Shown here: positions 37,522 to 45,453 of the stretch, piece after piece
Layout: each line of letters starts with the position of its first letter
Numbering within the stretch: position 1 is the stretch's first letter
Assembly: GCF_025717555.1 (NCBI RefSeq)
Contig: NZ_JAJIRP010000009.1
Span: 1-64,000, forward strand
Direction of reading: 5' to 3'
Source of the DNA: Paucibacter sp. B2R-40
GTDB taxonomy: Bacteria; Pseudomonadota; Gammaproteobacteria; Burkholderiales; Burkholderiaceae_C
Length of the DNA: 64,000 bases
Notes under the pieces: generated by a model
What the model was told of the DNA's origin: nothing
The model's database searches: none
What the model saw: the letters and a program-made list of their open reading frames with translations, nothing else
Translations under genes and position numbers: made by a program

Positions 37522-38010
37522 ATGGACACAAACAACGGCAGAAACAATTTGCACGAGGTGGTAGATGAGTTCGACGTGGCGATGCTGGTGACGCACACCG
37601 CCACTACTATTCATGCCCGGCCGATGGCCATCGCGTGCCTGGACGATGGCATGGGCGCTTACCTCGTGACCGATATCAACTCGATCAAAGTCGACGAAAT
37701 CAGCGTCAATCCCCGGGCGCTACTCACTTTTCAGAGCGCCAGAAAATTTGCCTCGGTGAGCGGCGAGTTGACCGTATTGCACGAGCGGCAGCTGATTGAA
37801 AAATTGTGGAAAGAAGCCTGGAAACTGTGGTTCCCGCAGGGCAAGTCCGACCCGGACATCGCCCTGCTGAAATTTACTGCATACGAAGGCGAATACTGGG
37901 ACAACGCCGGCATGCAGGGACTCAAGTACGTCTACGACGCCGCGAAGGCCTATTTGGTCGGAGAAACGCCTAAGACTGACGCCGCGCAGCACGCCAAAGT
38001 GAGTTTGTAG
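37522..38010 (+). CDS. Pyridoxamine 5'-phosphate oxidase-like stress protein
   Basis: 162 residues. The split-barrel fold of the general stress protein 26 type: FDVAMLVTHTATTIHARPMAIA and FQSARKFASVSGELTVL, then WFPQGKSDPDIALLKF and YWDN. Members bind FMN, FAD or F420; no reaction is known for this subgroup. AAGGAGCAAGCAGCA precedes the start. A hairpin follows the stop. Confidence 0.85.
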   Translation: MDTNNGRNNLHEVVDEFDVAMLVTHTATTIHARPMAIACLDDGMGAYLVTDINSIKVDEISVNPRALLTFQSARKFASVSGELTVLHERQLIEKLWKEAWKLWFPQGKSDPDIALLKFTAYEGEYWDNAGMQGLKYVYDAAKAYLVGETPKTDAAQHAKVSL

Positions 38011-38023
38011 GCCGCAGGTGTGT

Positions 38024-38048
38024 GAGCCGCGAACGTCGTTCGCAGCTC
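38024..38048 (+). terminator. Hairpin after the PNPOx-like gene
   Basis: GAGC plus GCGAAC pair with GTTCGC plus GCTC around a GTC loop, each arm with one bulged base. There is no T run, so termination is only likely. Confidence 0.4.
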
Positions 38049-38113
38049 GGACCGGGGTGGCCTCAGAGCTCGCGGCGCCCTGGAATTTCTCGAACTGAAT
38101 CAATTGCCGCCCG

Positions 38114-38518
38114 ATGGACACGTACAACTGGTATTCACAACTGATCAAGCCGTCATGGGCACCCCCAAGCTGGCTTTTCGGGCCCGTGTGGACGGCTCTA
38201 TACGCAATCATCGCGGTGACCTATGGCACCGTGTTTTACAAAACGTTTTCGGGCAAGGTTCCGCGGTGGGTGGCGCTGCCTTTTGCGCTGAATCTCATAT
38301 TCAATCTGGCTTTCACGCCAATTCAGTTCGGCCTAAAGAACAATCTGCTCGCAACGCTGGATATTCTGCTGGTCGTGGGCACACTCACCTGGGCGCTTTT
38401 CGCCGTCTGGCGCGCATCGCCTGACTTGCGCTGGGTGGTCTATGCAAACAGTCCTTATCTATTGTGGGGACTGTTTGCGACCGTATTGCAAATCTCTATC
38501 ACGGTTCTCAACGCCTGA
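38114..38518 (+). CDS. tspO: TspO/MBR family protein
   Basis: 134 residues with five membrane helices. Family hallmarks: KPSWAPPSWLFGPVWTALY near the N terminus and LNLIFNLAFTPIQFGLKN in the middle. TspO proteins bind tetrapyrroles and affect stress and pigment regulation. The gene is 20 bp ahead of the DUF2177 gene, so the two membrane proteins are probably one unit. Confidence 0.88.
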   Translation: MDTYNWYSQLIKPSWAPPSWLFGPVWTALYAIIAVTYGTVFYKTFSGKVPRWVALPFALNLIFNLAFTPIQFGLKNNLLATLDILLVVGTLTWALFAVWRASPDLRWVVYANSPYLLWGLFATVLQISITVLNA

Positions 38519-38538
38519 GAAAATCAGCGACATCCTCC

Positions 38539-38937
38539 ATGTTCATCAAGCTCTACGCCATCGCACTCCCCATTTTCTTGGCGATCGACATAGTCTGGCT
38601 GGGGTTTGTGGCCAAGAATTTCTATCGCGATCAAATTGGCTTTTTGATGAAAGATGAGTTCAATTGGGCGGCCGCACTGGTTTTCTATTTGTTGTTTGTC
38701 CTTGGCCTCGTGATTTTCGTCATTGCTCCGGCCATCGAAAAGAGCTCCTGGATGTACGCGCTCGTGTTCGGGGCGATCTTCGGACTGATCACCTACGCCA
38801 CCTACGATCTGAGCAACCTCGCCACGCTCAAGGATTGGCCGCTTCTGGTGACGGTTGTGGATTTGGCATGGGGCGCTACGCTGGCTGCTTCGGTCTCGTT
38901 CGTCACCTACTTCATTGCACGCCGAGTTGGCCTTTGA
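38539..38937 (+). CDS. DUF2177 family membrane protein
   Basis: 132 residues, four membrane helices. IDIVWLGFVAKNFYRDQIGFLM and YATYDLSNLATLKDWP are typical DUF2177 motifs. Function unknown; the family is often found beside TspO or photolyase-type genes. ATG 38539 chosen (family-typical start MFIKLYAIALP). Confidence 0.82.
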   Translation: MFIKLYAIALPIFLAIDIVWLGFVAKNFYRDQIGFLMKDEFNWAAALVFYLLFVLGLVIFVIAPAIEKSSWMYALVFGAIFGLITYATYDLSNLATLKDWPLLVTVVDLAWGATLAASVSFVTYFIARRVGL

Positions 38938-39044
38938 TCAAGGCCACCCCGAAGCGTGCTCGTTTCCCCATCGGCAGGTCGATTTGGACTTCATCCGTTT
39001 CAGTAGACACCTGATAAGGTCGAATTTGAAACGGAGAAGAGGAA

Positions 39045-39329
39045 ATGAGTCGAGCAAGATATGCCCCGGAGTTCAAAGCCGAGGCGGTGAAACAGGTGAC
39101 CGAGCGCGGGCATGGCGTCGTCGAAGTGGCCAAGCGCCTTGGGATTTCGGATAAAAGCTTGTACCTGTGGGTTAGGCAGGCCAAGGATCAGGATAGCGGT
39201 CCGGCGGCCACTGAGGCGGCATCCCTGCGGAGCGAAATGGCCAAGCTCAAGGCAGAGCTCAAGCGCACGACCGAGGAGCGCGACATCTTAAAAAAGGCCG
39301 CCGCGTACTTTGCCAGGGAGTCCGGTTGA
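39045..39329 (+). CDS. IS3 transposase OrfA
   Basis: 94 residues. Helix-turn-helix (YAPEFKAEAVKQVTERG through RLGISDKSLYLWVRQ) followed by a leucine-zipper-like helix (LRSEMAKLKAELKRTTEERDILKKA). It binds the IS ends and, fused to OrfB by frameshifting, forms the transposase. Confidence 0.9.
   Translation: MSRARYAPEFKAEAVKQVTERGHGVVEVAKRLGISDKSLYLWVRQAKDQDSGPAATEAASLRSEMAKLKAELKRTTEERDILKKAAAYFARESG
39290..39296 (+). promoter_or_regulatory. Programmed -1 frameshift site of IS3
   Basis: A_AAA_AAG stands in the proper phase of the orfA frame (TTA AAA AAG) near the orfA end, the canonical IS3 slippery heptamer that yields the OrfAB fusion. Confidence 0.7.
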
Positions 39330-40111
39330 AGTACGCATTCATGCAGCAGCATGTCCATGAGTTCCGCCTGAGCAGCATGTGTCGCGTGCTCAAGGTCAAT
39401 CGCAGCGGCTACTACGCATGGCGGGCCCAGCCACAATCAGAGCGGGCCCGTGCCGATGAAGTGTTGCTCACCAGCATTCGCCAGTCGTACGAAGACAGCG
39501 GCAGCGTGTATGGCAGTCCGCGCGTGCTCCATGACCTCAAGGAGGCCGGCGTTCGTTGCAGCGTCAAGCGGGTAGCGCGCCTGATGCGCCAGGCCAAGCT
39601 GCGCTCCTTGCGAGGCTGCAAGCGCCCTCGCTGGCGACGCGGGGAAACGGCCGTGGTCGCGCCCAATCGCTTGGAGCGGGAGTTCACGCAAGACAAGCCA
39701 GATCAAGCCTGGGTCACTGACATCACCTACATTCGGACCCATGAGGGCTGGCTCTACTTGGCAGTAGTAATAGATCTGTACTCGCGTGCAGTAGTGGGTT
39801 GGTCGATGAAGGCGACCATGGCGACCGAGCTGGCCTTGGATGCGCTGATGATGGCCGTTTGGCGTCGCCGCCCAGTTGCTCCTGTGATCATCCACTCAGA
39901 CCAGGGCAGCCAGTTTGGAAGCGATGCATTCACGCGCTGGTGCCGAGCTCATCAACTCGTTCCAAGCATGAGCAGGCGTGGCAACTGCTGGGACAATGCA
40001 GTCGCAGAATCGTTCTTCAGCAGCCTCAAAAAAGAGCGAATCAAGCGCCACATTTATGCGACACGCAGTGAAGCCAAGTCAGATGTGTTTGACTACATTG
40101 AGGGCTTCTAG
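39326..40111 (+). pseudogene. IS3 transposase OrfB, 3'-truncated
   Basis: 261 codons of the DDE transposase. The rve catalytic core is visible: first Asp in WVTDITYI, second in IHSDQGSQF, and Glu in DNAVAESFFSSLK. The reading frame ends at DVFDYIEGF instead of continuing as FYNRTRRHS...; the break is where IS homology stops. Confidence 0.85.
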
Positions 40112-40358
40112 GGTTAATGAGTGTGCTCATGTGTCGAGGCCTGAAAAGTGACGCGCCAGTATCTCTGGGCACTGACTGGAGTGCAGCGGTGTTGCGATGG
40201 ATCGCCAGCCCGGTGCGCGAACCGACCGCCCGGTGCCGCGAGGGGGAATCGACTGCCTTGGGCTGCGAGTTTTTGTGGCAGAGGTTGGCTCCATGCTCGA
40301 ACGCCATCGGCTGGCCTAATTCCCAAGAGAGGGATACGAAGACCAAGAAAGCAGAGCC

Positions 40359-40388
40359 GAGGTTGAGGCTGAGGCTGAGGCTGAGGCT
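40359..40388 (+). repeat. GAGGCT hexamer tandem repeat
   Basis: GAGGTT followed by four perfect GAGGCT units, directly before a partial copy of the dispersed repeat. Confidence 0.85.
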
Positions 40389-40395
40389 TAGTTAA

Positions 40396-40446
40396 CTGTT
40401 TGGGTCAACGGCAGCTTACTGGAGATGATGGGGGGCTCCCGGCCCT
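40396..40446 (+). repeat. Dispersed structured repeat, partial copy I (3' part)
   Basis: CTGTTTGGGTCAACGGCAGC and CTTACTGGAGATGATG with GGCTCCCGG match the tail of full copies. The leading two thirds are absent, replaced by the hexamer repeat. It points toward copy G, with the hcp pseudogene between them. Confidence 0.65.
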
Positions 40447-40492
40447 TGCCTTGAATGTCTAAACCGTTTTTACTTAAAACTTAGGCAACTGG

Positions 40493-40970
40493 TTAATCCC
40501 ATTCTTCTAATGAAGTGATGCCGCCATCAACCCACGTCAATTCTATTTTTTTGGTAGGTAAAATCCACTTCCTCATATTCATTGAGTTTCATGAGGTCGG
40601 GATGTTTTTTATTGGGCATGTGGAAATCGATGGAGGCGATATTGGCTTTGGTCAACTTAATAGTTGTAGTGCTGCTTCTCGGAACCGGTAACGCCCAGCG
40701 CCCAGAACTGAAGCTCCCATTCCGTAATATTCTCATTATGGGTGAGGAGGTTGTAGAGAAGGGGGAGGATTTGTCCAATTCCTTGGTACTGACAAAAGGC
40801 TTTTGCATGCATTTGCCGGTAGGTAGACCAGAAGCAGTATCCCGCGGCGAGATGATTTCATGCGAAGCAGCGATAACCATGATCTTGCCTTCGCGGCCAT
40901 TTTGGGTCACGGAGTCTTTGATTTCTCCGGACTTTTGTCACTTTATTTTCAGATAACAGTTTAATGCCAT
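40493..40970 (-). pseudogene. hcp: hcp-like type VI secretion protein, multiply disrupted
   Basis: Reading across frames recovers an Hcp of about 158 residues: MALNCYLKIK, SVTQNGREGKIMVIAASHEI, KPFVSTKELDKSSP, then in the next frame LLYNLLTHNENITEWELQFW, back to TIKLTKANIASIDFHMPN and EYEEVDFTYQK, and finally WVDGGITSLEEWD. There is an in-frame TGA at codon 11 and three frame changes (near a C5 tract, near 40660, and at an A7 tract at about 40546-40552). A good Shine-Dalgarno (AAGGAGA) precedes the ATG. The segment is clearly richer in A+T than its surroundings, which points to acquisition from another lineage. Hcp forms the T6SS inner tube; no other T6SS gene is here. Confidence 0.8.
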
Positions 40971-41051
40971 GAGAGTTCTCCTTCTATATGTGAAATGTTT
41001 GTTTGTTAGTCAAAATATAACTAATATATTTTTCTCTCTCATTAAGAATGT

Positions 41052-41172
41052 GCCGCCGTTGACCAAAACGGTCGCCGAACCGAACGTCAGCTATGCGCTG
41101 CTTGCTCGAAGAGTTGGCCTGGAGCAGGCTGGAATATTTCCGGGGTACCGACTGCATGGCAAGTCATTGCCC
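41052..41172 (-). repeat. Dispersed structured repeat, copy G
   Basis: Minus orientation. CCGTTTTGGTCAACGGCGGC tail, AGCTGACGTTCGGTTCGGCG core and second stem GCCTG/CAGGC are intact; the GTTCGAAC palindrome and the leading stem are degraded. It ends about 205 bp before a PEP-CTERM gene. Confidence 0.75.
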
Positions 41173-41344
41173 ATAGCTGCAATTCAGCGCTATGTCTCTT
41201 TCATCAAGTAGCGACCCATTGCGGTACTTGGAGCGAAAGAGCTCGGTTTCCCGTAGCAGTCGTTCAACGACAGAAAGGGGCACCCCCCCCAATTCAAGGG
41301 ACGCTCGCCTGCTGAGCTTAGACGCTGGTGAGCTACGATCGCGA

Positions 41345-41362
41345 GCATGCGCTGACGCATGC
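41345..41362 (+). other. Perfect 7-bp hairpin in the leader of a PEP-CTERM gene
   Basis: GCATGCG and CGCATGC pair around a CTGA loop, 15 nt before the start codon, where it would stand next to the ribosome-binding region. Confidence 0.45.
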
Positions 41363-41377
41363 TTGACGGAGTTCTAG

Positions 41378-41974
41378 ATGCACCGCTTTCTCAAGGCCTG
41401 TACCGGATTTTCACTCGCAGCCCTTTTGCTGGCTGCCGGCTCAGCCCAGGCAGAGGACTTCCAGTTCTCGTACCGTTTCAACACGGGTGAGCTGGTTACT
41501 GGCTCATTTGCCGGCACGCTCAGCGGCGATATGGTGAGCGACATCTCGCAACTGGCGGTGAGCATCAACGGCGTGGCCTTCGGCGGCACGCTGAACGCGT
41601 TCAGCTATACCAGCCCGGGCAACCAATGCCCCAGTTGCTTTGCTGCTACCGGCGCTATGGCCTCGTTCAACCCGCTGAAGAACAATTTCTACTTCTCAGA
41701 CGGCAACGCCGTCTCCGGCACCGGCATCACCAACTATTTCTACGTGATTCCCTGGCCGAATGGCAGCGACAACCCAGTGGCCTCCCAGGCGTACATCAAC
41801 AATACCGCGATCAACGCTTACAACGGCCAATACGTGCCGCAGAACTGGATACTGTCGGCGGTTCCTGAGCCGGCGTCCATTCCTATGATGCTGCTGGGCC
41901 TGGCCGGTATCGCCGGGCTCGCCGGCCAACGCTTACGCGGTCAGCGCAAACCCGCCGCCTCAGCGCAGGCCTAG
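41378..41974 (+). CDS. PEP-CTERM sorting domain protein
   Basis: 198 residues. Signal peptide to about residue 25 (SAQA cleavage), mature domain with NQCPSCFAATG (a Cys pair) and an aromatic-rich end (NYFYVIPWPNG), then the exosortase signal VPEPASIPMMLLGLAG and a basic tail (RLRGQRKP). The C-terminal layout matches the other PEP-CTERM proteins in the window, but mature parts are unrelated. Function unknown. Start ATG with GGAG 7 nt upstream. Confidence 0.82.
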   Translation: MHRFLKACTGFSLAALLLAAGSAQAEDFQFSYRFNTGELVTGSFAGTLSGDMVSDISQLAVSINGVAFGGTLNAFSYTSPGNQCPSCFAATGAMASFNPLKNNFYFSDGNAVSGTGITNYFYVIPWPNGSDNPVASQAYINNTAINAYNGQYVPQNWILSAVPEPASIPMMLLGLAGIAGLAGQRLRGQRKPAASAQA

Positions 41975-42073
41975 CGCTGGGATTCGGCAGCGCTCTTCAC
42001 CGTGCGTGCCCTTGAGGGCCTGCTTGACGCTGAAGGAGGGGCTGAAGCTGACAAATCTGAAGAACTGTTGATG

Positions 42074-42225
42074 GTCGGGAGCGTAAGGCCAAATCATCGA
42101 CAGTAAGCCGCCGTTGGCCAAAACGGTCGGCAAACGAGCGCCAGCTGTGAGGCGCTTGTTCGAACTGTTGACCTAGAACAGGCTCGGACCTTTCGCGGGT
42201 CCTGACTGCGTGGCAACTCCGCGCC
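42074..42225 (-). repeat. Dispersed structured repeat, copy H
   Basis: Minus orientation, 100 bp after a PEP-CTERM stop. Core palindrome GTTCGAAC and tail (CCGTTTTGGCCAACGGCGGC) intact; the second stem is weakened (GCCT/AGGT) and the leading stem keeps only GGG/CCC. The 41975-42461 gap contains this copy and otherwise no gene. Confidence 0.75.
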
Positions 42226-42461
42226 CATAGCTGTCGCCCATCGGCAGACGCTTGCAGCCTGATTGCTGCCGCTCAGTTTTAGATTCTCAATGACCGCTTC
42301 CTTCCAGTTATGCGATTGAGCGGCTCATCGGCTGGATGTCCGAGCTAGCTCCGGAAGCGGCCGCTCGGCGAATTCAAGGCAAAGCATTTCTAAGGATAAG
42401 GGCTAGCAAGGCTCGCAGGATGTAGTCACTATTGGTGCCCGTCCTGGCTTCTAATTGCTGG

Positions 42462-43706
42462 ATGAATATGTCTGCAAAAACCAGCCCGCCGGAGCTTCCG
42501 AATTTTCGCGACCCCGCCACCTTGCGCGCCCATGTGCGACATACCTTGAGTTTTTACGATCCAGTGTGCGTCGATCCAAGTGGCGGTTTCTTTCACTTCT
42601 ACCGCGATGACGGGCGGGTCTATGACTCACAGACCCGCCACCTGGTCAGCAGCACTCGCTTTGTCTTCAACTATGCAATGGCCTATCGCAATTTCGGGAG
42701 CGAGCAGTACCGGCAGATGATGCGCCACGGCCTGCGCTTCCTGCGCGACGTCCATCGCCAACCCGACACAGGCGGCTACCTTTGGTGCTTGCGCTGGCAA
42801 GACGGCGCTGCCCTGTCCATAGACGCCGACAACCATTGTTACGGTCTTGCCTTCGTGCTGCTGGCTTATGCCCATGCCGCCTTGGCCGGCGAGCCGGAAG
42901 CCGTGGATTGGATTGACGAAACTTGGTGCTTGATGGAGGCTCAATTTTGGAGTCCTGAGCATGGCCTCTACGCCGACGTGGCCAGCGCCGATTGGGCAAG
43001 ACTTGACCCTTACCGAGGTCAGAACGCCAATATGCATGCCTGCGAAGCGCTGCTGGCGGCCTTTGACGCGACCGCCAATCAGCGCTATTTGCTGCGCGCC
43101 GAAACCCTGGCGCGCAATATCACCATGCGTCAAGCAGCGCTTGCAGACGGCCTGATCTGGGAGCATTACAAATCCGACTGGCTGCCCGATTGGGACTACA
43201 ACCGCGAAGACAAGACAAACATCTTCCGTCCTTGGGGCATTCAGCCGGGTCATTTGAGCGAATGGGCCAAGCTCTTGCTGACGCTGGAGCGCCACCGCGC
43301 TTTGCTGCCTGGAGATGGCGAATGGTTGCTGCCGCGTGCGCAGGCCCTGTTCAGCCAGGCGATGCGCCACGCCTGGGACCGCGAGCATGGCGGCCTGGTC
43401 TACGGCTTTGCGCCAGACGGCGAAGTATGCGATGCCGACAAATATTTCTGGGTGCAGGCCGAAAGCCTGGCCGCTGCCGGCCTCTTGGCCCTGCGCACCG
43501 GCGAGGCCCAGTATTGGGCCTGGTACGACTTGATTTGGTCTTACGCCTGGGACCATATGATCGATCACAGGCATGGCGCATGGTTTCGCATCCTCAAGCC
43601 GGACAACAGCGCCTATAGCGACGAGAAGAGCCCGGCCGGCAAGACGGATTACCACACCATGGGCGCCTGCTACGAGATGATGGCCGCGCTGGAGCGGGCG
43701 CAATGA
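42462..43706 (+). CDS. AGE family sugar epimerase/isomerase
   Basis: About 414 residues, an (alpha/alpha)6-barrel of the N-acylglucosamine 2-epimerase group. Family landmarks: the RFVFNYAMAYR segment, QNANMHACEALLAAF, WGIQPGHLSEWAKLLL and KYFWVQAESLAA, with the conserved catalytic histidines. Members include mannose isomerase, cellobiose 2-epimerase and sulfoquinovose isomerase. Beside a PfkB kinase (4-nt overlap) the best guess is an aldose-ketose isomerase such as mannose to fructose. ATG 42462 is uncertain; ATG 42468 is equally possible. Confidence 0.87.
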   Translation: MNMSAKTSPPELPNFRDPATLRAHVRHTLSFYDPVCVDPSGGFFHFYRDDGRVYDSQTRHLVSSTRFVFNYAMAYRNFGSEQYRQMMRHGLRFLRDVHRQPDTGGYLWCLRWQDGAALSIDADNHCYGLAFVLLAYAHAALAGEPEAVDWIDETWCLMEAQFWSPEHGLYADVASADWARLDPYRGQNANMHACEALLAAFDATANQRYLLRAETLARNITMRQAALADGLIWEHYKSDWLPDWDYNREDKTNIFRPWGIQPGHLSEWAKLLLTLERHRALLPGDGEWLLPRAQALFSQAMRHAWDREHGGLVYGFAPDGEVCDADKYFWVQAESLAAAGLLALRTGEAQYWAWYDLIWSYAWDHMIDHRHGAWFRILKPDNSAYSDEKSPAGKTDYHTMGACYEMMAALERAQ

Positions 43707-44638
43707 TGGCCGATCAGGTCGGTATGCCCGCCGTGGTTTCCTTCGGCGAGGCGCTGACCGACATGATTCGCAGCGGCCCCGAGCAATGGGTTTCGATCTG
43801 TGGCGGGGCGCCTTGGAATTTGGCGCGGGCGCTGGCGGGGCTGGGCGTGCCGACGGCCTTTGGAGGCGCGATCAGTGCCGATGTGTTTGGTCAGGCCATC
43901 TGGGTGGCCAGCCAAGCGGCCGGCCTGGATATGCGCTTCACCCAGCAATTGCCCGGTCGCTCGCCGCTGTTGGCGATCGTCCATGAGACCTCACCGCCGC
44001 AATACTTCTTTGTCGGCGACGACAGTGCCGATCTGCACTTTGATGCAGAAGCATTGCCGGCCGGTTGGACAGAGGCTTTGCAATGGGCGCACTTCGGCGG
44101 CATCAGTTTGACGCGTGAGCCCTTGGCGGCGCGACTGCTTGGCCTGGCCGAGTCGCTCAAGCACAAGGGCAAGCGCATCAGCTATGACCCGAACTTCCGC
44201 GCCATGGCCATGGACGCGAGCTATGACACCACGCTCGAACGCATGTGTCGCATCGCCGACGTGATCAAAGTCTGGGATGAAGACCTCTGCGGCCTGTTCC
44301 GCTGCGCGGACCCTGGGCTCGGGCTGGCGCAGATCAGCGAGTGGAATCCCCATGCTTTGCTGCTGCTAACGCGAGGCGCAGACGGCGCCAGTCTTTTCCA
44401 ACCTCAGCTGCAAGTGCATGCGCGCCCGCCGCTGATTGAGGTGAAGGACACGGTCGGCGCCGGGGATGCCGCGATGGCCGGCCTCTTGTTCAGTTTGATG
44501 CGCGCGCCCGCTGCCGAGGCGCAGCAGCATCTGCGTTGGGCGGTGGCCGCCGGCGCCGCAGCCTGCCAAGTGGCGGGGGCGGCGGCGCTGAGCGCCGCGC
44601 AGCTTGAGCTGTTGGCGGCGCAGGTGCAAACACAATAG
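43703..44638 (+). CDS. PfkB family carbohydrate kinase, probable fructokinase
   Basis: 311 residues. N-terminal GGAPWNLARALAGLG and C-terminal KDTVGAGDAAMAGLL (Asp base of GAGD) are intact; FGEALTDMI opening is fructokinase-like. It overlaps the AGE gene by ATGA. Together they would turn an imported aldose to a ketose and then to its 6-phosphate. It is a second fructokinase-like gene, distinct from that of the sucrose operon. Confidence 0.87.
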   Translation: MMADQVGMPAVVSFGEALTDMIRSGPEQWVSICGGAPWNLARALAGLGVPTAFGGAISADVFGQAIWVASQAAGLDMRFTQQLPGRSPLLAIVHETSPPQYFFVGDDSADLHFDAEALPAGWTEALQWAHFGGISLTREPLAARLLGLAESLKHKGKRISYDPNFRAMAMDASYDTTLERMCRIADVIKVWDEDLCGLFRCADPGLGLAQISEWNPHALLLLTRGADGASLFQPQLQVHARPPLIEVKDTVGAGDAAMAGLLFSLMRAPAAEAQQHLRWAVAAGAAACQVAGAAALSAAQLELLAAQVQTQ

Positions 44639-44647
44639 AACGCGGTT

Positions 44648-45049
44648 CTAGCGCTCAATATCCACGTACTGCCACCAATCTGCCCAAAACACCGGCCTGC
44701 GATAGCCCTGCACCCAGGGCTGGGTCAGGTCATTGCTGAGCAAATGCGCGGTGATCTTGTAGGGCGCGTAGGCAACGGCCAATCGCTTGACCTCCAGGAA
44801 CAGGGCTTCGCGCTCGGGGCCGTCCGGCAGCGCTTGCAGGCGGTCGAACAGCGCGTCGAAGGCCGGCAGCGCGAAGCGGGCGACGTTTTGCGAACCGGCC
44901 TGCGGGCCGTGATAGCGCGCCAGCGCGGCGATACCGTCCGGCACGTCTGCCGCGACGCTGAAGCCCCAGATCATCAATTTGCCGGCACGCGCAGCCTTCA
45001 GGTGCTCGGGGAACTTGGCGGTATTGAACTTCACCCGCAGCATGCCCAA
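44648..45049 (-). pseudogene. Peptide-type ABC substrate-binding protein, C-terminal fragment
   Basis: 133 codons. WGFSVAADVPDGIAALARYHGPQAGSQN, FDALFDRLQALPDGPEREAL and a YVDIER end match the C-terminal lobe of SBP_bac_5 (DppA/OppA) proteins, which are normally about 500-600 residues. The upstream two thirds are missing; homology ends near 45050, next to TTGGTTAACCCAGC. It converges on the kinase gene with a 9-bp gap. Confidence 0.75.
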
Positions 45050-45321
45050 CAGTATTGGTTAACCCAGCTTGGCGCCGGGCGCGCCTGGCAGAAAACTAAG
45101 CGATGCGTCCAACCTTACGCCAAATTTAGACGGTCTTCGATCAGGAGCACAGTGCAGCCGCGCAGTAGCGCCGCGCCAGCAACTACAACGATTCAATTCG
45201 GTTAGAAAAGGCGCTTGGCTCACGTTGTCGCTTGACGTTATCCCGATCGCCCCCTGTGTCGAACTGAGAGGTCTATTTAGCGTATGGGTTCGCCTCGCAC
45301 TTTGAGCTGCAGCGCGATGCG

Positions 45322-45430
45322 GCCTAACCCAGCGCTCGAGTGGACCTCCACCAGCTGGCCACGCTATGCTGTCTGTATATTTTCACCTCCGAGCCCAACT
45401 GGCTGCGGCCCTTCAGCTCGAACGTTAAAA
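45322..45430 (+). other. attC-like site (candidate), upstream of the methyltransferase cassette
   Basis: Begins with a perfect R'' box GCCTAAC (a TAA stop lies in it) and ends with CAGCTCGAACGTTAAAA, close to the CTCGAAC-GTTRRRY end of integron attC sites. GCTCGAG near the start can pair with CTCGA before the R' box. About 109 bp, within the attC range. The R' box has one base off consensus, and the fold should be tested. Confidence 0.45.
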
Positions 45431-45453
45431 GTCGCAACAAGCAAAGGCTACCG

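Larger units (their letters stand above)
38983..40111 (+). mobile_element. IS3 family insertion sequence, right end missing
   Basis: Contains orfA and most of orfB of an IS3 element. The left end is placed near 38983 (TGGACTTCATCC ahead of orfA) by position only; I cannot verify an inverted repeat because the right end is gone. orfB breaks off after DVFDYIE, about 25-30 codons before its usual end, so the copy is probably immobile. Confidence 0.75.

Noticed and set aside
40359-40388. GAGGCT repeats as a CRISPR or coding repeat
   Set aside because: Units are 6 bp without spacers, and no cas gene or conserved frame is present.
40493-40970. Explaining all hcp frame changes as homopolymer sequencing errors
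   Set aside because: The A7 and C5 tracts could be errors, but the in-frame TGA and the frame change near 40660 are not in homopolymers.
3837-42225. The dispersed repeats as integron attC sites or a super-integron array
   Set aside because: They lack the RYYYAAC and GTTRRRY end boxes, occur in both orientations and do not enclose single ORFs; the true attC-like site at 46204 is quite different.
45056-45103. A third attC-like site next to the SBP_bac_5 fragment (GGTTAAC ... ACTAAGC)
   Set aside because: Both end boxes deviate and there is no CTCGAAC-like L' box; too weak to call.
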